Positions 54,067 through 62,415 of a stretch of DNA of 64,000 nt are shown in pieces. The notes under the pieces were generated by a model. The model was not told the DNA's origin. It saw only the letters and a list, made by a program, of their open reading frames with translations, and ran no database searches. Source of the DNA: Dyadobacter sp. UC 10 (GTDB lineage Bacteria; Bacteroidota; Bacteroidia; Cytophagales; Spirosomataceae); contig NZ_VSRN01000001.1 of assembly GCF_008369915.1 (NCBI RefSeq), forward strand, positions 496,001-560,000. The letters run 5' to 3'. The number at the start of each line of letters is the position of its first letter. Positions within the stretch are counted from its first letter, which is position 1. Both the position numbers and the translations under genes were made by a program.

Positions 54067-56628
54067 CTATTGTCTTACAAACCTGTGGGTAAGCACAGTC
54101 CCATCATTCTGCACTATTTTGACGACGTACGCCCCCGCTGCCAGATTTCTGGTGCTAATACCTGTTGAAAGGGCATTCGAGCTTTCGAATACAGTCTTAC
54201 CTGCCGTATTGATCACTTTAACAGTTTTCACATTTGACCAATCGGTTAATGTAATTTTCAGATTTTCATCTGCCTTGATTGGATTAGGTGAAACAAACGA
54301 CATGTTCTCAAACTTCACCTCAATGATGCGGCTATAATTGAACGTTTCGTCCAGGTCAACCATTTTCAGGCGATAGAAATTCCGTCCACCGATCGGGCTT
54401 GCATCTGAATAATTGTAGTATTGGGTCGTTTTGCTCTCTGTATTTGATTTTACTGAACCGATTTTCGACCATACTTTTCCATTCTGGCTGCGTTCAACAT
54501 CAAAGCGATCGCTGTTTGATTCCTCGGAAGTTGACCACGACAAGGATGCTGTGGTACCTTCTGCTGTTGCTTTGAAATCTACAAGTGTAACTGGAAGCGG
54601 ATCAACGATTCGCAGTATGTAAGTTGCAGAGGCAGTTTGGATGCCATCGGTAACATACACGGTAAAATCGTAGTCATCTTCACCAGCAGCAGATGGATCT
54701 CCGTTCAGGTCTCCATTTGCGGACATAGAAAAACCGGATGGGGCTGCTGCAATTCGTGCGCCTGGTTCAGTCAATGAATATTCAAGCGTTGCTCCTGTGC
54801 GGCCACCTGCTGCCGAGCCATTTCCACCTGATGAGACAGACTCGGAAATATTTTTCACATAGGTGTTCAAATTTTCCATCGTATAAGGGAACACGCCGCC
54901 GGGCAGTGAGAGCTTCGGATCAACCGTGATGGTTTTAGTTAAAGTCAGCCCGGTAGGATTTCCGTCAACCAGAATACCAACCACAACATTGTACGTTGTT
55001 GTTTCCGTTACGACTGGAAGATTACCATTAGGCAGCAATTCACCGGTTGTAGTGTTAAAATCAATTCCGGCGGGCAAACCCGTTGGAGTAGTGTAAGTGA
55101 CAGCATAACCGTCTGAGGCAGCCCTGATAAACACATCTGCCGGGAAAGCCTCTCCAGATACTCCCGCCGGTATCGCATCAGAAATATCGTTCAAAACCAC
55201 TACACGAAGCCTGGTAGAATCGGATGGATTCAGTGTACACTCAGCTCCCTGTACCGACACTGCAACATAGTCGCCATTCGCAGACACAGGAATTGGGAAC
55301 GGAGCGGGCGAAGCGACAGGATTTGCCGTAAGATTCGTTCTGTCGTCCAAAGGCCCCTGCCAGTATATCAAATCACCAGTTGAGACGCTGGCGGTAACGG
55401 AAGGAGTAGCACCTGAAAACTGGTAAACAATCTCCGAGCTAAGCGTCGGTTTCGGAGTAACCTGACCGGCTCCAAAAATTCTTACTCCCGTAGATCCCAA
55501 TAAAGATACATTGACTGCACTTCCAAGACTTATGGTAATACGATCGAAAGGCAATGTTGGTGTATAATAGAACGGAATGACTACGCCCGCATTGACTCCG
55601 TCGCCCACCGTGATCAGATCGAGCACATTCGCGTTCAGCAGATTAGAAACCCCTGTTGCAGGGCCCGCGCTTTGCGCTCCGTTAAATGCCTGGATTGTAA
55701 GACCATTCAGCAAATTTGCATTTACGAGCGCCGTTTGAAACGACAGATAGACGACAGCCTGGTCCGTAGGTGCGGAAGTCTTTTTGAAATACAAAGTCTG
55801 AGACAAAGAAGAAAGAAGAGTAAGGTCCACTCCTCCACCACCAAGTCCGGATGCAGTTGCAATGTCGTTATCAACCGCAGCTTCCGGAGTTGAAACAGCG
55901 TCAGACAAGCTGACATTCAGTCCTGCACCGCCCACTTCACCAAGTGACGCGAAAGTAGGCACTCCGCAAATATCTTCCACGCCATCTTCATAATAGAATG
56001 CATTGTATACATTCAAAGTCACCTCAGAAATAAGCAGTTCAAGCACCTGCGCGGCAACAGTTATCCGAACCGCATTAAATGTAGAACTGTTACTGGTAGG
56101 CGTTACGGCGATATAGAATTTAGTGCCCGTGGCATCAGTCACAATCCTCGCAGGTTGAGTTGCCACAGCGGTACCCTGGGAAACCGCGCTCGCACCACTT
56201 CTCAGTTGCGCAGTGATTCTGTTTTCGGAAAAGAGACTCACTATTCCAAGCAGGTTTGTCAGTAATCCTGTCGCTGTTGGGGGATCGATTCTAACATAAA
56301 CAGTCTTCCCGGCGGGCACATTTTCATCAAAACTAATTGTCGTATAAACATTGCTTCCGGTTGTCCCAAGTATCGCTTTCCACGAACGCAAAGTTGCTTT
56401 TGTTAGATCAGAGTCCGATCCGTCCGCTGCCGCTCCGGGAGATGAAACCTCAGAGGATCCGCAGCCAAGTAAGGCACAATTAATGATATCCGATGGACCT
56501 TCCTCATCTGCATAAACCTGTGCAAATGTCTTATTTCCCGAGGATAGGGTTAGCAAAAATGCCAGTCCAAGGGCGGCCCATGCTGCCCTGACTTTATAAT
56601 TAAAACTATTCGTAACGTAATGCTTCAT
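54067..56628 (-). CDS. Large secreted protein with type IX secretion C-terminal sorting domain
   Basis: 853 residues. A signal peptide ends at about TFAQ (37). Two similar beta-rich modules follow (about 40-200 and 205-390, both with aliphatic strands and LLNLLG/NLLNANVLDL runs), then Ig-like, putative-Ig (He_PIG-type) segments. These include YAVTYTTPTGLPAGIDFNTTTGELLPNG and GRTGATLEYSLTEPGARI. An FN3-like module follows (about 690-775, LPVTLVDFKATAEGTTASLSWSTSEESNSDRF). The last about 75 residues (SFVSPNPIKADENLKITLTD to the end) form a type A T9SS sorting domain, ending GAYVVKIVQNDGTVLTHRFVRQ. It should be exported through T9SS and anchored or released at the surface. Confidence 0.88.
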   Translation of the reverse strand: MKHYVTNSFNYKVRAAWAALGLAFLLTLSSGNKTFAQVYADEEGPSDIINCALLGCGSSEVSSPGAAADGSDSDLTKATLRSWKAILGTTGSNVYTTISFDENVPAGKTVYVRIDPPTATGLLTNLLGIVSLFSENRITAQLRSGASAVSQGTAVATQPARIVTDATGTKFYIAVTPTSNSSTFNAVRITVAAQVLELLISEVTLNVYNAFYYEDGVEDICGVPTFASLGEVGGAGLNVSLSDAVSTPEAAVDNDIATASGLGGGGVDLTLLSSLSQTLYFKKTSAPTDQAVVYLSFQTALVNANLLNGLTIQAFNGAQSAGPATGVSNLLNANVLDLITVGDGVNAGVVIPFYYTPTLPFDRITISLGSAVNVSLLGSTGVRIFGAGQVTPKPTLSSEIVYQFSGATPSVTASVSTGDLIYWQGPLDDRTNLTANPVASPAPFPIPVSANGDYVAVSVQGAECTLNPSDSTRLRVVVLNDISDAIPAGVSGEAFPADVFIRAASDGYAVTYTTPTGLPAGIDFNTTTGELLPNGNLPVVTETTTYNVVVGILVDGNPTGLTLTKTITVDPKLSLPGGVFPYTMENLNTYVKNISESVSSGGNGSAAGGRTGATLEYSLTEPGARIAAAPSGFSMSANGDLNGDPSAAGEDDYDFTVYVTDGIQTASATYILRIVDPLPVTLVDFKATAEGTTASLSWSTSEESNSDRFDVERSQNGKVWSKIGSVKSNTESKTTQYYNYSDASPIGGRNFYRLKMVDLDETFNYSRIIEVKFENMSFVSPNPIKADENLKITLTDWSNVKTVKVINTAGKTVFESSNALSTGISTRNLAAGAYVVKIVQNDGTVLTHRFVRQ

Positions 56629-57302
56629 ACAAAAATGTGATTAAAGATGTGAACATGAGTATCCTGTTGCCAGGTAGACCAACTGGTACATACCTGAATA
56701 CGAATGATTATATTTTTTGGGATGGAACGATCTCGACTGGAAGAAGTGCGAGACGAAGATCCGCTTACCATTGCTCTCTTTCGAGAAACCGAAGCCTTAC
56801 CATTCTAATCTGCTGTCAGAAACGCGCTGCATCAAAAATTTTGACAGCTTAAAATGATAATTTCACCGAATCTATCTGTTTGGATGTAAAGTCTTCTCTA
56901 TGCTGGTTTGGGTTGGTGATGAAAGATTTGAGTTAAAAAAATTTACAGAATCAATTCTACTTCTACAACTATTTGAGGCCTTCAAATATGAGTTATTTGC
57001 AAATTTATCCATAATTAGCTCAAAATAAACCCGCATATTATTACTATACCAAAACCCCCAATTTATAGGGAGTGTAGAATTAATTATCTCTACAAGAAAA
57101 AATCAAGTAACATCTTTGCAACTGATAGGAACATTAATCAGATTAATTAGATTATTTTCGGTAAAATTCATGGAAACACCTCACGCAGTGTATGCGAGGT
57201 CTATCAAAAATCACAAGTTGGCGGCGATTTTCAGGCCAAATTCTGCATGCCTGACCACTTTTTAGATAACCATTGAAAACCAATAGTTTTATTTAGCACC
57301 TT
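56629..57302. other. 674-base intergenic region without a supported gene
   Basis: AT-rich spacer between the divergent T9SS cargo and response regulator genes, so it should hold both promoters, though I find no exact TAnnTTTG box close to either start. The only coding-like stretch is a 34-codon + strand frame at 56704-56808 (beginning MIIFFGMERSRLEEVRDEDP), too short to name. A weak stem occurs near 57178-57200. Confidence 0.6.
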
Positions 57303-57941
57303 ATGAAAATTGCCCTGGTAGATGAAAATTTACTTCTGATTGATGCTTTGCGAGGCCTTCTTTTACTTATGCCGGAATTCAGTGAAGTCAACACATATAC
57401 GTCCGGAGATGACTTTTTGAGCGAAGCAATAATCACTCCTCCTGAGATACTGATTATGGATTTGGAAACGACCGCAAAAGAGGGCCACGAGTTGCTTGAA
57501 ATTAGCCGGAACCGGCTTCCTGAAAACCTTAAAATTATAGTCTTTTCCGAAATCAGCGATATTCAAAATATCAAACTGACAATTAAGCGGGGTGTGCATG
57601 GAATTCTCTCTCAACAGACTACATTCGAAGAACTGAAAGAATGCATAGATACCGTAAAGTCTGGTAATCAGTACATTGGAAATTCTTTGAAAAATTCGCT
57701 TATTCATAGCGTGTTCACAAACGACAGCGCTACGCTGCACCTTTCACCCAGGGAAAATGAGGTTTTGCAGCGGGTTTGCGGTGGTAATACCATCAAAGAA
57801 ATAGCATACGACTTAAAACTAAGTGTACATACTGTGCAGTACTACCACCGTAGTGTGATGGATAAGTTGAAAGTAAAACGCACAACCGATTTGATCGTTT
57901 ACGCAATACAGCACAAGTTATTTATACCCGAATCAAAATAG
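57303..57941 (+). CDS. Orphan NarL/FixJ-type response regulator with atypical receiver
   Basis: 212 residues. A receiver (about 1-120) is followed by a LuxR-type helix-turn-helix (about 147-205, LSPRENEVLQRVCGGNTIKEIAYDLKLSVHTVQYYHRSVMDKL). The acidic pair is D7/E8, the phosphoacceptor Asp53 (LIMDLETT) and the switch Ser82. However, the conserved Lys of the GYLLK motif is Gln104 (GILSQQ), and the Pro after the Asp motif is absent. No sensor kinase is adjacent. It may be switched by something other than phosphorylation, or by a distant kinase such as the hybrid kinase at 18227-21838. Confidence 0.88.
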   Translation: MKIALVDENLLLIDALRGLLLLMPEFSEVNTYTSGDDFLSEAIITPPEILIMDLETTAKEGHELLEISRNRLPENLKIIVFSEISDIQNIKLTIKRGVHGILSQQTTFEELKECIDTVKSGNQYIGNSLKNSLIHSVFTNDSATLHLSPRENEVLQRVCGGNTIKEIAYDLKLSVHTVQYYHRSVMDKLKVKRTTDLIVYAIQHKLFIPESK

Positions 57942-57951
57942 CATCACCAGC

Positions 57952-59001
57952 TCATTTCTCAGAAAGCTTGCCGTAAAAATCGGGCAGGGGGTTCAGATCC
58001 GGGTTTTTGCGCTGATGCCAGTACGGGTAAATAGGTGACTTCTCGCTGGCCTCGTCCAGTTTCTTCACCTGGCCAGGGGTAAGGTTCCAACCGACTGCAC
58101 CGAGGTTCTGTTTTAGTTGCTCTTCATTTCTGGCGCCGATTACAATATTGCTTACCGTAGGGCGCTGCAACAGCCAGTTCAAGGCTACCTGAGCGACTGT
58201 TTTTTCCGTTTCAGCAGCAATTACGTCGATGACATCGATCAGATCAAAGAAAAAATCCTCTGGAATCGCCGGTCCTTCTCCTCCTCCCTGAGCAATACGC
58301 CCGTCGGCTGGAATTGGCTGGTTTCTCCGGTATCTACCGCTCAGCCTCCCCGCAGACAACGGACTCCATACGATGGTCCCGACCTTCTGGTCCAGCGCCA
58401 GCGGCATGAGTTCCCATTCAAACTCCCTGCTTAACAGCGAGTAATGTGCCTGGTGCGCAATGTACTTTGCCCAGCCGTAACGTTCGGAAACGGAAAGTGA
58501 CTTCATTAAATGCCAGCCTGAGAAGTTCGAGCAGGCTATATATCTGATCTTGCCGGCGCGGATCATATCATCTAACGCGCTCAAAGTTTCTTCAATAGGT
58601 GTTACACCATCGAAACCGTGCATGTGATAAATATCGATATAGTCGGTTTGCAACCTGCGCAGGCTATCCTCACAAGACTTTATCAGATGAAATCTGGGAG
58701 AGCCAAAGTCATTGGGCTTGCTACCCATTTTGAAGGTAGCTTTGGTAGAAAGAATGATTTTATCTCTCATACCGATGATCGCCTTTCCCAAAATTTCCTC
58801 CGACCTACCCTGAGAATAAACATTTGCAGTGTCGAAGAAATTTATCCCGGAATCTACACATAAGTTTACAAGGCGGGATGCCTCGTCGACCTGCGTGTTT
58901 CCCCATGCTTTAAAAAAATCGCCTCCGCCGCCAAAGGTTCCTGTCCCGAAACTCAATACTGGCACTTTTAACCCTGATCCGCCTAACTGCCTGAATTCCA
59001 T
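57952..59001 (-). CDS. Aldo/keto reductase
   Basis: 349 residues from ATG 59001 (MEFRQLGGSGLKVPVLSFG); a longer frame adds 30 residues without family support. Catalytic tetrad: Asp in NFFDTANVYSQG with the Tyr four residues on, Lys in ILSTKATFKMG, His in IDIYHMHGFD. The C-terminal NADPH motif IVIGARNEEQLKQNL is intact. It belongs to the YajO/Gsp69-like group (AKR family 9-12 type). Substrate unknown. Confidence 0.9.
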   Translation of the reverse strand: MEFRQLGGSGLKVPVLSFGTGTFGGGGDFFKAWGNTQVDEASRLVNLCVDSGINFFDTANVYSQGRSEEILGKAIIGMRDKIILSTKATFKMGSKPNDFGSPRFHLIKSCEDSLRRLQTDYIDIYHMHGFDGVTPIEETLSALDDMIRAGKIRYIACSNFSGWHLMKSLSVSERYGWAKYIAHQAHYSLLSREFEWELMPLALDQKVGTIVWSPLSAGRLSGRYRRNQPIPADGRIAQGGGEGPAIPEDFFFDLIDVIDVIAAETEKTVAQVALNWLLQRPTVSNIVIGARNEEQLKQNLGAVGWNLTPGQVKKLDEASEKSPIYPYWHQRKNPDLNPLPDFYGKLSEK

Positions 59002-59090
59002 ATGATTATTGAAATTAATATGAGTAAAATAACAGATTGCCAGAAGTGACCGGACAAAAATAGCGCAAAAACAAAGAGAGGTAAAAGGCA

Positions 59091-59124
59091 AAAAAATAAC
59101 TTCCCTGAAAATTCAGGGAAGTTA
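59091..59124 (-). terminator. Minus-strand terminator with no intact gene upstream
   Basis: Perfect 12-bp stem AACTTCCCTGAA / TTCAGGGAAGTT, loop one base, followed on the minus strand by ATTTTTTT. The only minus-strand reading frame before it is the remnant at 59164-59328, 39 bases away, which it probably once served. Confidence 0.85.
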
Positions 59125-59163
59125 TTCGCATTATTTACTCAACGTTCCTCTATTACTTAACCT

Positions 59164-59328
59164 TTAAACTAAGCTCAGACCGGGGAGATCTGACGCGATA
59201 TTTAGTTTCGGTTTAGAATATGAATCAAATATGGTGTCATAGACCGGCTTTGACATCATCTGATGAGCCAGCGGCACTATCCGGTTAACGTTCGGAAATT
59301 TTGGGTATGCTGCTGCATAGTTGGCGGA
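59164..59328 (-). pseudogene. C-terminal remnant of an unidentified gene
   Basis: 54 codons then a TAA (59164-59166), open on the minus strand back to a TGA at 59329-59331. The translation is coherent and protein-like (SANYAAAYPKFPNVNRIVPL, then residues ending in LNIASDLPGLSLV) and stops 39 bases before a strong minus-strand terminator. Before the frame begins there is only the promoter region of the divergent GMC operon. I read it as the 3' end of a deleted gene left with its terminator. I cannot name the family. Confidence 0.45.
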
Positions 59329-59401
59329 TCAATCGCGGATCAGTGTTATATTTAAAGATCATTTATAGCTTTTTGTATTTCACCATTAATAATCCTATTC
59401 C

Positions 59402-59932
59402 ATGAACCGTAGAGAAGCTGTTCAAAAAATAACTTTCCTGATGGGAGGTACCTTGTCAGCCCCGCTTATGGCGGGTATTATGGGGGAAAAATTGAATTTT
59501 GGGCCTTCGATATCAATCTCAGAAGGTCAGGAGGCACTGCTTGCCGAAGTTGCCGACGTGATCATCCCTTCCACGGGTACCCCAGGCGCCAAAGCAGCGG
59601 GCGCTGAAAAATTCATAACCCGAGTTATGCGCGACTGCTTTCCTATCGACGAGCAAAAGAAATTTTACGCCAGCCTGGAAAAGGTCGATGCGCTCAGCAA
59701 AGAAACTTATTCCAAAAGTTTCGCTTCACTGGACCAGACCCAGAAAATCGAAATCATCAAGAAGACAACGGTAGCAGACAAGCCATTTTTCCTGCAAATG
59801 AAGGGATTGACCATCACGGGTTACTTTACCTCTGAAATCGGGGCAACGCAAGCGCTTGATTACCTGCCTATTCCCGGACGTTTCGACGGATCCTGGCCGA
59901 TGCCAAAGGGCCAGAAAAGCTGGGCACTTTAA
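59402..59932 (+). CDS. Gluconate 2-dehydrogenase subunit 3 family protein
   Basis: 176 residues. The N-terminus MNRREAVQKITFLMGGTLSAPLMAG carries a twin-Arg and hydrophobic stretch consistent with Tat export. The body matches the small subunit of GMC-type membrane dehydrogenases (LLAEVADVIIPSTGTPGAKAAG, VMRDCFPIDEQKKFYASL). It assists maturation and export of the GMC partner, whose gene begins 30 bases downstream. No cytochrome c subunit is adjacent, unlike proteobacterial gluconate or fructose dehydrogenases. Confidence 0.9.
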   Translation: MNRREAVQKITFLMGGTLSAPLMAGIMGEKLNFGPSISISEGQEALLAEVADVIIPSTGTPGAKAAGAEKFITRVMRDCFPIDEQKKFYASLEKVDALSKETYSKSFASLDQTQKIEIIKKTTVADKPFFLQMKGLTITGYFTSEIGATQALDYLPIPGRFDGSWPMPKGQKSWAL

Positions 59933-59962
59933 TCCTATACCCTACTATTAAAAAATTTCAAA

Positions 59963-61684
59963 ATGGCGAATCTTAATATTGACGCATTAAAAGAAGTTAC
60001 CTACGATGCTATCGTAATCGGATCAGGAGTTTCGGGGGGCTGGGCCGCGAAAGAGCTGACTGCCAAAGGATTAAAAGTCCTGATGCTTGAAAAAGGGAAA
60101 AACCTGGAACACGTTACCGGTTACGAAAATGCACTGAAAGCGCCCTGGGAAACGGAATACAACGGACGCCTTACCATCAAACAAAAAGAAACCCATCCTT
60201 TCCTCTCCCGGGACTATCCCTACAATGAGAACACGGCAAAGTATTGGATGAATGATATGGATGCCCCTTACGAAGAGAAAAAACGCTTCGACTGGTTCCG
60301 TCCCGATATTGTCGGAGGTAAATCCATTATGTGGGGCAGACAGTCATACAGACTGAGCGACATTGATTTTGAAGCCAACCTGAAAGATGGCATTGCCGTA
60401 GACTGGCCGATCAGATATAAAGACATTGCGCCCTGGTATTCTTATGTTGAAAAACATGTGGGTATTTCTGGTGAAAAACTGGGCCTGCCGCAACTTCCCG
60501 ACAGCGAATTCCTGCCTCCAATGGACATGTATTTCGTAGAAAAGGAAGTCAGGAAGCGTCTTGAGAAAGAATTTCCGGGCCGGAACATGACCATTGGCCG
60601 CGTAGCCAATCTTTCCCAGCCGACTAAAATACAGCTGGAAGGCGGCCGCTCTCCATGCCAGTACCGCAACCGCTGCTCGCTGGGCTGTCCTTACGGAGCA
60701 TATTTCAGTACCCAGTCCAGCACGCTACCGCCTGCTGTAAAAACAGGATTGCTAACGCTTCGCCCGGATTCTGCAGTGCGTGAAATTATTTACGACGGCA
60801 AAAAAGACGGTGGCCGTGCTACCGGTGTAAGGGTTGTGGATACCAAAACATTACAGGAAAAAGAATACTTTGCAGGCCTCATTTTCGTATGCGCCAGCGC
60901 CATCGCTTCGGCCGCATTGCTGTTAAATTCAACCTCCGACCGGTTCCCGAATGGAATGGGCAACGATTCGGGTGAACTGGGACATAATTTGATGGACCAC
61001 CATTTCCGTACGGGAGCGAGTGGTGTTTGGGAAGGCGACCTGGATAAGTACTATTTTGGCCGCCGCGCAAACGGAATTTACATTCCGCGTTACCGCAATA
61101 TCGGTTCCGACAAGCGTGATTACCTGCGTGGATTCGGGTACCAGGGTGGCGGAGGACGCCAGGGCTGGCAGCGAAATGTTGCTGAACTGGCATTTGGTGC
61201 CGATTTCAAAGAAGAGCTTACGACGCCGGGAAACTGGACAATGGGCTTTGGAGGTTTTGGTGAAACATTACCGTACCATGATAACTACATGTATTTGAGC
61301 AAAGAAAAGAAAGACAAATTCGGCATCCCGACTGTCGTTTTCGATGCTGATCTTCGCGAAAACGAAAAGAAAATGCGTGTGGATATGATGAACGATGCCG
61401 CCGAAATGCTTGAAAGATCGGGTGTTAAAAATGTAAAAACCTATGACAATGGCTCTTACCTGGGCATGGCGATCCACGAAATGGGAACGGCTAGAATGGG
61501 CCGCGACCCTAAAACCTCGGTTTTAAATGGAAACAACCAGCTTCATGCGGTGAAAAATGTATTTGTCACAGACGGCGCATCCATGACTTCTGCCTCCTGC
61601 GTTAATCCGTCGCTCACCTACATGGCGCTGACAGCCCGCGCGGTTGATTTTGCTGTGAAAGAAAGTAAGAAGAAGAATATTTAA
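59963..61684 (+). CDS. GMC family oxidoreductase
   Basis: 573 residues. FAD-binding motif AIVIGSGVSGGWAAKELTAKGLKVLMLEKG at the N-terminus, VGGKSIMWGRQSYR (GMC signature-like), CQYRNRCSLGCPYGAYFS (a four-cysteine segment typical of this subgroup), HEMGTARMGRDPKTSVL, and the C-terminal FVTDGASMTSASCVNPSLTYMALTARAVDFAV. With the small subunit it likely oxidises sugars or glycosides in the periplasm; 3-keto-glycoside-forming dehydrogenases have the same two-gene layout. It is exported by its partner's signal, having none of its own. Confidence 0.92.
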   Translation: MANLNIDALKEVTYDAIVIGSGVSGGWAAKELTAKGLKVLMLEKGKNLEHVTGYENALKAPWETEYNGRLTIKQKETHPFLSRDYPYNENTAKYWMNDMDAPYEEKKRFDWFRPDIVGGKSIMWGRQSYRLSDIDFEANLKDGIAVDWPIRYKDIAPWYSYVEKHVGISGEKLGLPQLPDSEFLPPMDMYFVEKEVRKRLEKEFPGRNMTIGRVANLSQPTKIQLEGGRSPCQYRNRCSLGCPYGAYFSTQSSTLPPAVKTGLLTLRPDSAVREIIYDGKKDGGRATGVRVVDTKTLQEKEYFAGLIFVCASAIASAALLLNSTSDRFPNGMGNDSGELGHNLMDHHFRTGASGVWEGDLDKYYFGRRANGIYIPRYRNIGSDKRDYLRGFGYQGGGGRQGWQRNVAELAFGADFKEELTTPGNWTMGFGGFGETLPYHDNYMYLSKEKKDKFGIPTVVFDADLRENEKKMRVDMMNDAAEMLERSGVKNVKTYDNGSYLGMAIHEMGTARMGRDPKTSVLNGNNQLHAVKNVFVTDGASMTSASCVNPSLTYMALTARAVDFAVKESKKKNI

Positions 61685-61692
61685 AAAAATCG

Positions 61693-61729
61693 AAACGGTT
61701 GCTTGTTTGATCAGGCAACCGTTTTTTCT
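61693..61729 (+). terminator. Terminator of the GMC operon
   Basis: Stem AAACGGTTGC / GCAACCGTTT with a 12-base loop and a T run, right after the GMC gene stop. Confidence 0.85.
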
Positions 61730-62065
61730 TCAAAATATTTCAAGAACTCCCGCTGCTTCTGGCTGATAAAAGAGCTTAATTTCCTCCCATTTAGCGAATA
61801 ACACTTCGCTTATCGCTTGGGTTGAAGAATTTCCCAATTTTAACAAAATAACCTTAGGCGGAAATCCATATAAACTGGATAGATCCTGAAAATCTTCATC
61901 AAAAGAAACGACCACATATTTATTCAATTTCGCATAATCCCAGATATCTGTATCCTTAGCGGGTACTTCTAAACCGGTTCTGCTGACATGCAAACTGCGA
62001 GGAGCAATTCGACTTACTTTTTTTACAATTCTATAAGAAAGGTTTTCATCAAAGAGTAATTTCAT
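61730..62065 (-). CDS. DUF5615 family PIN-like protein, probable toxin
   Basis: 111 residues. MKLLFDENLSYRIVKKV has the first acidic residues of a PIN-like fold, DTDIWDYAKLNKYVVVSFDEDFQDLS the central ones, and the rest matches DUF5615. Such proteins pair with DUF433 proteins as toxin and antitoxin. It starts within the stop of the DUF433 gene (TGATG overlap), giving the usual antitoxin-first order. The predicted RNase activity is inferred from the PIN fold. Confidence 0.85.
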   Translation of the reverse strand: MKLLFDENLSYRIVKKVSRIAPRSLHVSRTGLEVPAKDTDIWDYAKLNKYVVVSFDEDFQDLSSLYGFPPKVILLKLGNSSTQAISEVLFAKWEEIKLFYQPEAAGVLEIF

Positions 62066-62295
62066 CAGGCAGAAATCAAAATCTTAGTATTTTCTTCCCG
62101 ATTTGCTGCAAATGCCAGGGCTGCTAAAATATCTTCTTTGGTCAAAGACGGAAACTCTTCCAAAATCTCTTCATAAGACATACCATTCGCCAGCCAACCT
62201 AACACATCCAAAACAGCAATGCGCGTACCTCTGACGCACGGTTTGCCAAACCGTATCCCCTGATCGATACTAATCCTCTCCTGCCAATTATTCAT
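62065..62295 (-). CDS. DUF433 family protein, probable antitoxin
   Basis: 76 residues. ISIDQGIRFGKPCVRGTRIAVLDVLGWLANGMSYEEILEEFPSLTKEDILAALAFA is a complete DUF433 domain with its winged-helix-like N-terminal strand and HTH. It lies first in a two-gene unit with the DUF5615 gene and overlaps it by one base, as expected for an antitoxin that binds its own promoter. Confidence 0.88.
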   Translation of the reverse strand: MNNWQERISIDQGIRFGKPCVRGTRIAVLDVLGWLANGMSYEEILEEFPSLTKEDILAALAFAANREENTKILISA

Positions 62296-62415
62296 AAAAA
62301 TCCGTTTTACTCAAAAATACATATTTCATCATATTTTCAAGCCAGTCAATCCAATTGAATGCAACGGCTTCTATGAAAATTCCCGTTAAATTGCGATGCT
62401 ATTCAATTTACTCAA

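Noticed and set aside
56704-56808. A 34-codon + strand frame with plausible composition in the 674-base spacer
   Set aside because: Too short, no family resemblance, no promoter or terminator with it.
57952-59001. The aldo/keto reductase as the missing first dehydrogenase of the deoxysugar pathway
   Set aside because: It is 10 kb from the cluster, separately transcribed, and belongs to a broad YajO-like group with no special link to L-fucose or L-rhamnose oxidation.
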